From DATKDF01 sp963752045 (GTDB lineage Bacteria; Acidobacteriota; Vicinamibacteria; Vicinamibacterales; SCN-69-37), in the NCBI GenBank assembly GCA_963752045.1, contig CAVVWN010000004.1:245238-309237 (forward strand): DNA of 64,000 nt, given 5' to 3'. Every line of letters starts with the position of its first letter. Position 1 is the first letter of the stretch. The notes under the pieces are model-generated. The model was given only the letters and a program-made list of their open reading frames with translations. It did not search any database and was not told where the DNA came from. Position numbers and translations under genes: made by a program. Below, one piece after another: positions 35,665 to 46,716 of the stretch.

Positions 35665-36864
35665 TTACGGATTCACGACCTTCTTGAACCCCTCACCCTC
35701 GTCCCGGTCACGGTCCAGTTCCGTTTCTTCCGGCCGGTACCTCGCCGGCACGGCGCGGAACCGCTGGAAGGGCAGGTGGCAGTCGTGCTTGCGCAGGAAG
35801 CTCAGGAAGCGCTTGTAGTCGTCGGTCGGCATGTTGAAGCGCTCGACCAGCATGCGGTAGTTGCCGTTCGTGCACTCGAGGCCGATCTGGACGATGCGGC
35901 GCAGGTCGGCGCGGGTGAGGTCGCGCGACATGAAGAGCGGATGCACCGCGGCCCAGAACGACTCGCCGTGCTTGAGCATCATCTCGGCCAGCTCTTCGGC
36001 CTGCGAGCGTGCGCTGGCCGCGTCCGGTTCGAGCCGCCCGGCCGGGCGCACCGCGGCCGACCGCACCATGTCGAACGGCAGGTCCGCGTGCTGAATCGCG
36101 TCGCCGTGCGACTTCACGACCAGCCGTTCGACGACGTTCTTCAGCTCGCGGATGTTGCCGGGCCAGCGGTACGCCACGAGCGCGTCCATCGCGTCGGGCG
36201 CGACAGCTCGACCGGCGGCCATCTTGTGCAGCTGGCCGTACATCTGCAGGAAGTAGTCGACGAGCAGCGGAATGTCGTCGCGCGCGATCGCGCAGCGGCG
36301 GAATCGCGAAGCGGATGACGTTCAGGCGGAAGAAGAGGTCCTCGCGGAACCGGCCTTCGCGGATTTCCGTCTCGAGGTCGCGGTTGGTGGCCGTGATCAG
36401 CCGGACGTTCACGCGGGTGTGCGAGCGGTCGGCGCCCACGCGCTGAATCTCGCCGGTCTCGAGGAAGCGGAGCAGCACGACCTGCATGCGCGGGCTCATC
36501 TCGCCCACTTCGTCGAGGAAGACCGTGCCGTTCGGCGCCATCTCGAGCAGGCCCGGCTTGTCGCGGTACGCGCCCGTGAAGCTGCCGCGCACGTGGCCGA
36601 AGAGCTCCGACTCGAGGAGCGAGTCGGGCAGCCCGGCGCAGTTGAGCGTGACGAGCGGCGCCGACGCGCGGGCGCTGTGGCGGTGGATGAGCCGCGAGAC
36701 CACCTCCTTGCCCACGCCGGTCTCACCGGTGATCAGCACCTTGGCGTCGGATCGGGCCGCGCAGTCGATTTCGTGTTCGATGTCCGGATGGCTTCACTCC
36801 GGCCGATCAGTCTGAGGTCCTGAGATCTGTGTGAGCGTCGACAAGGTAGGTATCCTCCGCGCAT
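35665..36864 (-). CDS. Sigma-54-dependent transcriptional activator A (frameshifts)
   Basis: About 395 residues. A short N-terminus from ATG 36864 (MRGGYLPCRRSHRS) leads into DLRLIGRSEAIR, then the AAA+ domain: ITGETGVGKEVV (Walker A), ESELFGHVRGSFTGA (sigma-54-contact loop with Ser in place of the usual Ala of GAFTGA), LDEVGEMSPRMQ (Walker B) and WPGNIRELKNVVERL. The C-terminus is a non-Fis helical domain ending YKRFLSFLRKHDCHLPF. No receiver domain is present. Frames change near 36790 and 36290. It is divergent from activator B and probably controls the EPS locus. Confidence 0.85.
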
Positions 36865-37301
36865 CGTCTCAGCGCAGACAAAAATCTGAGAATCGCGATA
36901 CTAGTCGCACGTCAGCGCCGTTCGTCAACGACCAGTACTGTAACTTTCTCGAGGTCCGAACGCAAGCGACAAAATGCCTGCACATCAGATGATTTACAGG
37001 ACCGACAACCGTGCGGCTGCCGCGGGAGCCAGGCTGTCTTTCGACATCCACGCTTCGAGCCAAAAGTCCGCTTCAGACCGACTTTTCTCGCCCATAGTCA
37101 GCCACCACGAGCCCGTTCAGCCGGACCGGGCCGGCCGAGCGCCGCCGGACGGTCGAGCGGCTAAGCCACCTGCTTTTCAACGCGATGTACCGACGCGTCA
37201 CCGGCCGCGCCGGAGGCGGTTGCGCGTTTGCAATGCACCGCCGTCGGCAGAGCTCCCCGAATGAGCGCGAAGGCTCACGCACCCTGCCTGCGGAGCGATG
37301 G
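36865..37301. other. Divergent intergenic region between two sigma-54 activators
   Basis: About 430 bases, less GC-rich than the surroundings near 36880-37100. No credible gene is seen. A sigma-54-type promoter candidate lies at 37218-37232 towards activator B. This region probably holds the control sites of the EPS locus. Confidence 0.5.
37218..37232 (+). promoter_or_regulatory. Candidate sigma-54 promoter (GG-N10-GC)
   Basis: GGTTGCGCGTTTGCA has GG at 37218-37219, ten bases, then GC at 37230-37231, with the -12 element TTGCA perfect and the -24 element GGTTGC imperfect. It lies 70 bases before activator B. Confidence 0.4.
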
Positions 37302-38432
37302 ATGAGAAACAACGGCAACGGACAGGTCCAGCTGATCGGCGAAAGTCCCGCGATTACCGAGCTGCGCGCCGAGATCGAGCGCATCGCGCGGTCCGACGCC
37401 AAGGTGCTGATCACCGGCGAGAGCGGCTCGGGCAAGGAAGTGGTGGCCCGCGCCATCAACGACGGCAGCAGCCCGGGCCCAGTCGTTCGTGCCGGTCAAC
37501 TGCGCCGGCATTCCGGAGACGCTGCTCGAATCGGAGCTTTTCGGCCACGTGAAGGGCAGTTTCACGGGCGCCTATCGCGACAAGCCCGGCAAGCTCGAGA
37601 TGGCCGACAACGGCACCATCTTCCTCGACGAAATCGGGGAGATGACCCTGCGGATGCAGGGCCTGCTGCTGCGGTTCCTCGAGACCGGCGAGATCCAGAA
37701 GGTGGGCGCCGAGCGCATGGCGCGCGCCACGAACGTGCGCGTCATGGCGGCCACCAACCGCGACCTGCGCGACCTCATCAAGCAGGGCCTGTTCCGCGAG
37801 GACCTCTACTACCGCATCAACGTCATCCACCTGGTCGTGCCGCCGCTGCGCGACCGGCGCGAGGACATTCCGCTGCTCGTCGAGCACTTCCTGCGCCGGT
37901 TCACGCAGCTGGGCGACCCGGCGGTGGCCGGCCAGGCCTACGGCCAGGGCAACGGCAACGGGCGGCACTACAGCCCGGTGCGCGGCATCGTCGCCCGAGG
38001 CGCTCGACGCGCTCTGCGAGTACTCCTGGCCCGGCAACGTCCGCCAGGTGGAGAACGTCGTCGAGCGGCTGATCGTCACGGGCCGCAACGAGATCGTGCA
38101 GCTCGCGGACCTGCCGGCGGAGATCCGGACGCCGGCACGGCAACGGCCACGCCGCATCCGGCCGCGAGCGCCGGCGCACGGTGGCCGACGATCTGTTCCG
38201 GAAGCTGGTCGAGGACCGCGCAGTCGTTCTGGCAGGCGGTGTATCCGCTCTACATGAACCGCGAGATCACGCGCAACAACGTGCGCGAGCTCGTGCACAA
38301 GGGCCTCGAAGAGGCGCGCGGCAACTACAAGATCGTGCTCAAGCTCTTCAACATGGAGACGCGCGACTACAAGCGCTTCCTGAACTTCCTCGGAAGCACG
38401 ACTGTCAGTTGCCGTTCAAAGAGTATCGATAG
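37302..38432 (+). CDS. Sigma-54-dependent transcriptional activator B (frameshifts)
   Basis: About 375 residues. Starts MRNNGNGQVQLIGESPAI, then AAA+: ITGESGSGKEVVARAI, ESELFGHVKGSFTGAYRDK (Ser variant of GAFTGA, as in activator A), LDEIGEMTLRMQGLLLRFLE and WPGNVRQVENVVERL. The C-terminus parallels activator A and ends RKHDCQLPFKEYR. No sensor domain is present. Frame changes occur near 37490, 38000, 38130-38190, 38220 and 38400. It is the first gene of the EPS locus and is oriented with it. Confidence 0.85.
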
Positions 38433-38482
38433 GAATCTGGGACCTGGGATCTGGAATCTAAGGGCATCTGGGATCTGGCAAC
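38432..38482. repeat. ATCTGG words before the export gene
   Basis: GAATCTGGGACCTGGGATCT-type words fill the gap between activator B and the export gene; GAGGGA at its end is the probable ribosome site. Confidence 0.6.
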
Positions 38483-38494
38483 GAGGGAATGACG

Positions 38495-39167
38495 ATGACG
38501 AAGACCAAGATTGACGATTCTCGTGCTGGCGACGGCCGGCCTGCTTGTGGCGCAGCGCCACGGGCGTCTTGCGCAGACCTGCAACCAGCCGGCGCCCGGC
38601 TGACGAACGGCAATGGCGAGCGCCGCGGCGCCGTCGGCGCACGGTCGGCACGCGCGCCACGTTCCTGAACCCGCCGCCGCCCGACTACATCATCGGCGCC
38701 GACGACGTGCTGACGGTGCACTTCTGGCGCGACGAGACGATGAGCGGCGACGTCATCGTGCGGCCGGACGGCAAGATCACGCTGCCGCTCGTCAACGACG
38801 TCCAGGCGGCCGGCCTCACGCCGGTGGAGCTGTGCGTGCGCGATCACCGAGGCGGCGAAGAAGTACCTCGAGACGCCCGACGGTGTCCGTGACGGTCAAG
38901 CAGATCAACAGCCGGCGCGTCTACATCACCGGGCATGGTCGGCAAGCCCGGCCCGTACAACATGACCGGGCCGATGACCGTGCTGCAGCTCATCGCCGCT
39001 GGCCGGGCGGCCTGCAGGAGTTCGCCGACAAGAAGAACATCATGGTGATTCGGAAGGAGGCCGGCAAGGACCTGTTCTACAAGGTCAACTACGACGACAT
39101 CTCGAAGGGCAAGAACCTCGGCCAGAACATCGAGCTGCGGCCCGGCGACATCGTCATCGTGAAGTAG
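38495..39167 (+). CDS. Polysaccharide biosynthesis/export protein (Wza/XrtA type; frameshifts)
   Basis: About 220 residues. A signal peptide region is followed by the Poly_export domain (DYIIGADDVLTVHFWRDE, VIVRPDGKITLPLVNDVQ, TPVELR) and an SLBB-like segment (VYITG, KPGPYNM, VLQLIAA). It ends ELRPGDIVIVK. It should form the periplasmic/outer-membrane export channel for the polysaccharide. The frame shifts at least five times (for example near 38515, 38850, 38875, 38935 and 39000), each by one or two bases, while every block matches the family. Confidence 0.83.
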
Positions 39168-39196
39168 GCGCCAGCGGCTGACGGACTGAGCGACCA

Positions 39197-40684
39197 ATGA
39201 CCGCCTGAACCCGGCCCTCGCGCGTCTGTGCCGTCGTCGGCCGCGCTGCTCTTCGCGGCGGCCGTGCCGACGCGCGGCCAGAACACCGGCGGTCCGGGCG
39301 GCCAGGGCGGCGCGGGCGGCGTGGGGCCGCCGCAGGCGCCGCCGTCCGGCACGTCGGGCGCGCCGCGCGCGTGGTTCGGCGGCGGGGTGGGCTCGGTGGG
39401 GCAGACGCTCACGGGCAACATCGGCGTGACCGGCGGCACGTTCCGGCGTGAGCCGGACCTCTCGATCAACCCGTCGCGACGACGACCGATTCCACGATTG
39501 CGTCGCTCTTCGGCGGCCTGTTTTACGGCCTCGATGCAGGACGGGGCAGCCTGAACGCCGGGTTCAACTCGTACGGCAACTACTACGAGGCGCTGAGCGA
39601 CGACATCCTGGTCGGGTTCAGCGGATCGGTGGGCGGCTCGCTTCCGCGCGAGCTCCCGCACGACGCTCACCGCGTCGCAGGGCGCGTATCTACGAACCGC
39701 CGCTTGCGCGGACGCTCGGCGGCATCTTCGGTCCCGGCGCCGGCGTCGGCACTCCCGTTCCGCCAAGCATCGATCCCGGGGCGATCGAGGAGCGCGCGCT
39801 CACGCCTGACGACCAGTGTTGGGTTTCAGCAGCAGATCTGACGAGCTCGCTCGAATCTGTCGGCCGACTATTCGCACTGGCGTATGAGATCTAGTCGATC
39901 CGACGACTGACGTTCAGATCACGGACGACGCGCAGCATCCGCTACAGCTACCAGCTTCGCCGAGGGTCTGTCGTCTCAGGGCTCGGGTATCGCTATGGCG
40001 TCAGCCGGGTCGACGGCGACCCGGATGCTCCGGAAACGAGCGCTCGGGCATCGATGCCGGCCTCGACTACGGACGCTCGCTCGTCGCTCACGCGAAACAC
40101 GAAGCTTGTCGTTCGGCGCGGGCACGACGTAGCTCGACGAGAGCGATGACAGCCGGTTCTTCGTCAACGGCAACGTCGGCATCGGACCACGAGATCGGCC
40201 GTTCGTGGAGCACGGGAGTCTATTACCGCCGCAATGCCGATTTCGTCGAGGGCATCACGGGCATCGTTCAGACAGACAGCGTCGGCACGTACCTGGGCGG
40301 CCAGGTCGGCCGCCGCGTGAGCGTCAACGCCTACGCCGGCGCAACCCGCGGCGACATCGGCCTCGAGAGATCGGAACCCCTTCACGACCTATCGTCGCCG
40401 GCGCCGGCACGTCGATTGCCGTGTCGCGCGAAGTCGGCGTTGGCGTCAACTACTCGTACTACCGTTCCGATTTCTGCCAACGCCGACTTTCTGCTTTCGC
40501 CGGGCGTCCAGAACTACCAGGGACACACGCGTTTCCGACCTCCATCGGATGGCGCTACCTGCAGTTCAGCGTGCGCGTATTCGCGGTATCTGCTACCAGT
40601 CCAACAAGGACCAGTCGCTGACCGCGTCCGTCAGCCTGTTCGCACCGCTCTTCGCCCGCACGAGGAGACCCAATGCTGCCCGGT
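39197..40684 (+). CDS. Outer-membrane beta-barrel protein of the EPS locus (frameshifts)
   Basis: About 490 codons. A signal-like start (AALLFAAAVPTRGQ) leads to a Gly-rich linker and strand-rich sequence (GGLFYGLDAGRGSLNAGFNS, TGVYYRRNADFVEGI, GVGVNYSYYRSDF). Size and place fit the PEP-CTERM/XrtA-associated outer-membrane protein that sits between export protein and chain-length determinant. The frame changes many times, so the exact ends are uncertain; the stop may overlap the next ATG. Confidence 0.6.
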
Positions 40685-42257
40685 AAGAAGTACACGCCCG
40701 AAGACATCCTCACGATTGTCTGGCGGAGCAAGTGGTTCCTGCTCGTGCCGTTTGCCGTGATCTCGGCCGGCACGGCGGTCTGGTCGCGCTACCTGCCAGA
40801 CCGGTACCTGTCGCAGGCCACGATCATGGTCGTGCCGCAGCGCGTGCCCGAAAGCTACGTGCGATCCACGGTGACGACGACGATCGAGGATCGTCTGCGC
40901 GCGATCACCGAGCAGATCATGAGCCGCACGCGGCTCGAACGCGTGATCCTCGAGCTCGACCTCTACCCGAGCGCGAGCGCCAGACCGGCATCATGCAGGA
41001 CATCGTCGAGCGGATGCAGAAGGACATCACGGTCACGCCTGGCGCCGGCGAGACATTCCGTGTCGGCTTCATCGCCGACACGCCCGTCGTCGCGCGCAAG
41101 GTGGCCGAGAAGATCACCTCGCTCTTCATCGACGAGAGCCTGCGCCAGCGCGAGAACCTGGCCGAGGGCACGAACCAGTTCCTGGAGGCGCAGCTGGAAG
41201 ACGCGCGGACCCGCCTGCATCGAGCACGAGCAGCCGCCTCGAGGCGTACCGGATGCAGTTCGCCGGCGGAGCTGCCGGAGCAGCTGCGAGGCGAACCTCC
41301 AGGTCGGCGTCCGAACGCCCAGTTGCAGATTCAGCAGTTGCTCGCAGGCGCTCAATCGGAACCAGGAGCGCCGCATCCTGATCGGAGCGCAGCTGGCGGA
41401 CCTGGAGTCCGAGGGCCTCGTCGCGGCAACGATGCCGGCGCCGACGGTGGCGACCGCGGCTGAAGCGATGACCGCCGCACAGCGGCTGGTCCAGGCCGGA
41501 GCGCGAGCTCGAGAACCTGACTGAAGGTGTACACGGCCGATCACCCGGACATCGATCGACGAGCGCAGAACGTGATTGCGGAGCTCGAGAGGCAGGCCGA
41601 GGAAGAAGCGCTGCGCGGCGCCGCTGTCGTCCGACCGAATGCCGGCATGCCGGCCGCCGAGGTCGAGCGCCAGAAGCGGGTCGGCGAGCTTCGAGCCGAG
41701 CTCGAGCAGCTCGACCGGCAGATCGCCGCGCAGCATAGCGAGGAGAAAGCGCCTGCGCGCGCGTCGGCGCCGAGGCCCAGCGCCGTGCCGAGGCGGCGCC
41801 GCGGCGCGAGTCCGAGATGATCGAGCTCACCCGCGACTACGGATCCTGCAACAAGCAGTACGCGCGACCTGCTGGCCAAGCGCGAGGACGCCAAGATCGC
41901 GGCCAACCTCGAGCGCCGCCAGATCGGCGAGCAGTTCGAGGTGCTCGACCCGGCCCGGCTGCCCGAGCGTCCGTTCAGCCCGAATCGCGAGCGGCTGAAC
42001 CTGCATGGGCATGGTCGCCGGCCTCGTCATCGGCCTGGCGCTCGTCGCGCTGCTCGAGTACCGCGACCGCAGCTTCAAGACGCGACGACGAGATCAAGGC
42101 GGTCCTGTCGCGTTGCCCGTGCTGGCCGTGGTGCCGATGATGCGGTCGGCCGCCGAGAAGCGGCGCGCCTGGCGACGCGCCGTGGCCGTGCACATGGTTG
42201 CTGGGCAGCGTCGTGATGGCGTGCCTGGCCGTGGTGGCCTACACGTTCGTCCGGTAG
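40673..42257 (+). CDS. XrtA-type chain-length determinant, Wzz/GumC family (frameshifts)
   Basis: About 520 residues. The N-terminal helix (SKWFLLVPFAVISAGTAVW) and C-terminal helix (MVAGLVIGLALVALLEYRDR) bracket a long periplasmic coiled coil (RQKRVGELRAELEQLDRQIA). Wzz signatures are YLSQATIMVVPQRVPESYV and RPFSPNRERLN before the second helix. It sets polysaccharide length together with the BY-kinase encoded downstream. At least ten single-base shifts occur between 40975 and 42200, most of them inserted bases at third codon positions. Confidence 0.85.
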
Positions 42258-42266
42258 ACACGTCAG

Positions 42267-43334
42267 ATGTACGAACAGTTCTACGACCTTCGCGAGCGCC
42301 CGTTCGACCTGACGCCGGACCCGCGCTTCCTGGTGCTGACCGACGCGCACGCCGAGGCGCTGAGCACGCTGCGAGTACGCCATCTCGAGCCGCAAGGGCG
42401 TGACGCTGCTCATCGGCGAGGCCGGCCTCGGCAAGACGACGCTCCTGCGGACGGCGCATCGAGAAGCAGCCGGACCGCGTGCACTGCGTCTACATCCAGA
42501 ACCCGGCGCTCTCGCGGCCGGAGTTCGTCGAGCTGCTGGCGCGCCGGTTCGGCCTGTCGAAGGAGGCCGGCGACGTCGAAGACCACGCTGCTCTTCGAGC
42601 TGGAGGAGCTGCTGCAGCAGGCCCGGAACATGGGCGAGACGACGCTGCTCGTCATCGACGAAGGCCAGAGCCTGCCGCTGGAGCTGCTCGAGGAAGTGCG
42701 GCTGCTCGCCAACATCGAGACGGCGAACGACCGGCTGCTGTCGCTGATCATCGCCGGCCAGCCGGAGCTGGCCGAGCGGCTGAACGACCCGCGCTGCGCC
42801 AGTTCAAGCAGCGCGTCGCGCTGCGCTGCGAGCTGCGCCCGCTGACGCGCGAGGAGACCACGGCGTACATCGCCGGCCGCGATTGCGGCGGCCGGCGGCG
42901 TCGGCGGCCAGGTGTTCACGCGCGAGGCGGTGAGCGAGATCCACAAGCGGTCCGGCGGCGTGCCGCGCACGGTCAGCGTCATCGCCGACAACGCGCTGCT
43001 CGGCGGGTACGCCGCGGGCAGAAGCCCGTGCGCGGCGGCAATCGTCCGCGAGGTGTGCCGCGACCTCGATCTGCCGGAGCCGCCGCGCGAGCGCCGGCCG
43101 CAGACGGCCGGCCGAGGCGGCTTCCGCCGTCGAACGGCTACCGGCCGGAGCAGCCGGTCGGCTGACGGCGGCCGCGAGTTCCGGATGCTGCGGGCGCGTG
43201 TGTCGCTGCCGAGCGAGGCGGACGACCGCCGGCCGCGAGCCGCGGCCGAGCCGAAGACGGCGGTCGCGGGCGAGCAGGCCGCTTGTTCGGCGGCGTTCAT
43301 GAAGAAGCGCCGGTTCTTCTTCTTCCGGCGCTAG
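42267..43334 (+). CDS. XrtA-associated AAA ATPase, ExeA/GspA-like (frameshifts)
   Basis: About 350 residues starting MYEQFYDLRERPFDLTPDPR, the hallmark of the ExeA-like ATPase of XrtA/PEP-CTERM loci. Walker A is LLIGEAGLGKTTLLR, Walker B is TLLVIDEGQSL, sensor 1 is IIAGQPELAERLND, and GVPRTVSVIADNALL follows. The C-terminal 90 residues are charged and end KKRRFFFFRR. Its role in polysaccharide export is not established; the locus link is well known. Shifts occur near 42375, 42460, 42580, 42795 and 42890. Confidence 0.87.
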
Positions 43335-43345
43335 GAGACGAGTGC

Positions 43346-44323
43346 ATGGGTCGAATTCAGGACGCGATGCGGCGGGCCGCCGACGAGAGGCCGAGCGCGC
43401 CAGACCGAGGCTGAGACAGCCGGCCCCGGCAGCGCGGACCGTTCCCGGGCGAGCCGCCGGCCGAGCGGCTCGGCCGGCTGCGCCGCTCGGCCGCGCCTCC
43501 CGACGCGGACCCGGCGTCACGGCAGACGACGCGAGGCGAGCCTGCCGCCGGGACGAGGCGACGCCTGCCGAGGCGCGTGCCTGACGAGCCGCAGTCGGCT
43601 ACCATGAAGCGGCAGCTCTGGCCGCCAAGGTCGTGGTCGACGACGCCATGCTGCGCGTCCTCGCGCGAGCAGTACCGGCGCCTGGCCGCGGCCCTGCACC
43701 ACGCGCAGGAGGCCACCGGCGTCAAGGTCGTGATGATTGCCAGCGCCGTGGCCGGCGAAGGCAAGACGCTCACGGCCGCCAACCTCGCGCTCACCTTCAG
43801 CGAGTCGTACCAGCGCGTCGTGCTGCTCATCGACGGCGACCTCCGACGGCCGTCGCTGCACCGGATGTTCAAGATCGACGTCGAGTCGGGCCTGACCGAC
43901 GCGCTCGGCGTCGGCCGGACGAGCCGGAGCTGGCCGTCTATCGAGCTGTCGGACCGGCTGACGATCCTGCCGGCCGGCCGGCCGAACTCGGATCCGATGG
44001 CCGGGCTCACGTCGGTCGCGCATGCGGCGACTCATCGAGGAGGCGCGCGAGGGCTTCGACTGGGTGATCATCGACACGCCGCCGGTCGGCCTGCTGTCGG
44101 ACGCGAACCTGCTGTCGGCGATGGTCGATGCCGCCGTGCTCGTCATCCGCGCCGAGCCGCACGCCGTACGACCTCGTCGAGCGCGCGGTCGAGGCGCTCG
44201 GCGCCGATCGCGATCCTCGGGCACCGTGCTCAACCAGGCGACCGCCGACACTGCACTCGGTACGCCTACGACTACTACCGCTACTACCAGGCGCCGCACG
44301 CACAGTCGGCCCAGGGCGGATGA
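43346..44323 (+). CDS. BY-kinase (CpsD/CapB family tyrosine autokinase; frameshifts)
   Basis: About 320 residues starting MGRIQDAMRRAADE. Walker A is ASAVAGEGKTLTAANLAL, Walker A' is VVLLIDGDLRRPSLH and Walker B is WVIIDTPPVG. The C-terminal tyrosine cluster YAYDYYRYYQ is the expected autophosphorylation site. It should regulate the chain-length determinant encoded two genes upstream. Frames change near 43410, 43640, 43665, 43910, 44165, 44212 and 44255. Confidence 0.88.
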
Positions 44324-44328
44324 GGCCG

Positions 44329-45731
44329 TGAGCCGTGATGCGCCAGATCACCCTGCGGTCTGGCCACGCTCATCGCGTGTCGAGACGCTGCTGATTCTGG
44401 CGGCCGTCGCGGCCGCGGCCTGGCTGCGGCTCGGCGACTGGATGTGGGAGATCGTCGCCAACGAGCAGGGTCTCTGGAAGACGCTGCTCGTGGCCGGCGT
44501 GACGCAGGTCTGCCTCTACTACGCCGACCTCTACAACCTGCGGCTGATCGCCGACCGCCGCGAGCTGTTCACGCGGTGCATGCAGGCGCTGGCCGCGGCC
44601 TCGTTCATCCTGGCCGGCCTCTACTACTGGTTTCCCGGCCTCGTCATCGGCCGCGGCGTCTTCCTGATCTCCGCCGTTCTTCATCGTCGCGGCCGTCATC
44701 GGCTGGCGGATGGCGTTCGTGTGGCTCAGCCGGCACGTGCGGCCGCGCGAGCGGTTGCTGCTCGTCGGCACGGGCCAGGGCGCGATCGACCTGGCGCGCG
44801 AGCTCTACGAGCGCCGGCACGAGCTCGGCGTCGAGATCGTCGGCTTCGTCGATCCCGACCCCGACCGGGTCGGCGCGCCCGTCATCAATCCCGGCGTCAT
44901 CGGCACGATCGACGACATTCCGGCCATCGTGCGCGACCGCAGCGTCGATCGCGTCGTCGTCAGCCTGTCGGACGCCCGCGGCAAGCTGCCGATGGACAAG
45001 CTGCTCGACATGAAGCTCGACGGCGTGACGTTCGACCACCTGGCCGCGGTCTACGAGGAGTACACGGGCAAGATCGCCGTCGAGAACCTGCGGCCGAGCT
45101 GGCTGATCTTCTCGGAGGGCTTCCAGCAAGAGCCGCCTGCTCTCGGTCGGCAAGCGGGCCGTGGACATCGTCATCGGCCTCGTCGGTCTCGTCGTCTGGC
45201 CGCGCCGCTGATGGTGCTGGTCGCGCTGGCCGTCAAGCTCACCTCGCCCGGGCCCGTGCTTCTACCACCAGGACGCGCGTCGGCCTGCAGCGGCCGGCTC
45301 TTCACCGTGCACAAGTTCCGGACGATGCGCGAGGACGCCGAGGCCGAGACCGGGCCGGTGTGGGCGGCCAAGGCCGGCGACCCGCGCGTGACGCCCATCG
45401 GGCCGTTCCTGCGCCGCACGCGGCTCGACGAGCTGCCGCAGCTCTGGAACGTGCTCAAGGGCGACATGAGCCTCGTCGGCCCGCGGCCCGAGCGGCCGGA
45501 GTTCGTCGACGAGCTGACGCAAGCAGATTCCGTACTACGGCCAGCGCCACTTCGTGCGGCCCGGCCTCACCGGCTGGGCGCAGGTGCGCTACACCTACGG
45601 CGCGAGCGTCGAGGACGCGCTGCAGAAGCTGCAGTACGACCTCTTCTACATCAAGAACATGTCGTTCTGCGCTCGACCTCTTCATCATCTTCCAGACCAT
45701 CAAGACGGTGATTCTGCGGAGCGGTGCATGA
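44329..45731 (+). CDS. Undecaprenyl-phosphate sugar phosphotransferase, XrtA/EpsB type (frameshifts)
   Basis: About 465 residues. Four N-terminal helices (LLILAAVAAAAWLRL and following), a CoA-binding-like domain (RLLLVGTGQGAIDLARELY, VEIVGFVDPDPDRVG) and the C-terminal bacterial sugar transferase domain (SVGKRAVDIVIG, FRTMREDAE, LRRTRLDELPQLWNVLKGD, MSLVGPRPERPEFV and the closing LFIIFQTIKTVI). It starts the repeat unit by loading a sugar phosphate on undecaprenyl phosphate. The start is a GTG, uncertain by a few codons. Shifts occur near 44676, 45128, 45200, 45245, 45525 and 45668. Confidence 0.88.
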
Positions 45732-46716
45732 CGGCGTCCAGTCACCTGGACGGAGCCGGCCCAGCTGCTGAGGGGCGGCTCGCAGCCGGGGTCGGCTCCA
45801 GCAGTCCGCGACCGTCGTCAACGCCATGACCGTCGACGTCGAGGACTACTTCCAGGTCAGCGCGTTCGACGACGTCGTGTCTCGAGACGGACTGGGACCG
45901 GATGGAGAGCCGCGTCGAGCGGAACACCGGCGGCTGCTCGACCTCTTCGACGAGTTCGGCGTGCGCGCGACGTTCTTCGTGCTCGGCTGGGTCGGCGAGC
46001 GGCATGCCGGAGCTCGTGCGCGAGATCGACAGGCGCGGGCCACGAGGTGGCCTCGCACGGCTACGGGCACCGGCTGGTCTACGACCAGACGCCGGACGGC
46101 TTTCCGCGACGACGTGCGGCGCGCGCAGGAAGATGCTGCAGGACGCGAGCGGCCAGGCCGTGGTGGGCTATCGCGCCCCCAGCTACTCGATCACGGCGCG
46201 TTCGCTCTGGGCGCTCGACGTGCTGGTCGAGGAGGGCTACGAGTACGACTCGAGCATCTTCCCGATCCGCCACGACCGGTACGGCATCCCCGACGCGCCG
46301 CGCCATCGGCACGTGCGTCACAGCCGCAGCGGCCCGATCTGATGGAGCTGCCGCCGGCGACCGTGCGCGCGGCCGGCATGAACCTGCCGGCCGCCGGCGG
46401 CGGCTACTTCCGGCTGCTGCCGTACGGGTGGACGCGCTGGGCGCTCGCGCGCGTGAACGAGCGCGAAGGGCAGCCGGCGGTCTTCTACCTGCATCCATGG
46501 GAGATCGACCCGGACCAGCCGCGGCTTGCCGGCCAGCGTGACTGAGCCGGTTCCGTCACTACCGGAATCTCGACAGGACCGAGCCGCGGCTGCGGCGCCT
46601 GCTCGGCGAATTCCGCTTCGGCGCCGATGCGCAGCGCTGCTGAGCCGCCCCGCCGGCGCGCGGCCGGGGACGAGACCGCCGTGCCGCTCTTCATCGGGAT
46701 GCGTCTGCCGACATGA
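45728..46716 (+). CDS. Polysaccharide deacetylase, XrtA-associated with DUF3473 (frameshifts)
   Basis: About 325 residues. The NodB-type domain starts NAMTVDVEDYFQVSAFDDVV (metal-binding Asp pair), continues GVRATFFVLGWVGER, HEVASHGYGHRLVY (metal-binding His) and VGYRAPSYSIT, and ends FYLHPWEIDPDQPR. It removes acetyl groups from the polymer or its precursor. Its ATG overlaps the transferase stop, and its stop overlaps the next ATG. Frames change near 45800, 45890, 46003, 46045, 46105 and 46320. Confidence 0.87.
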
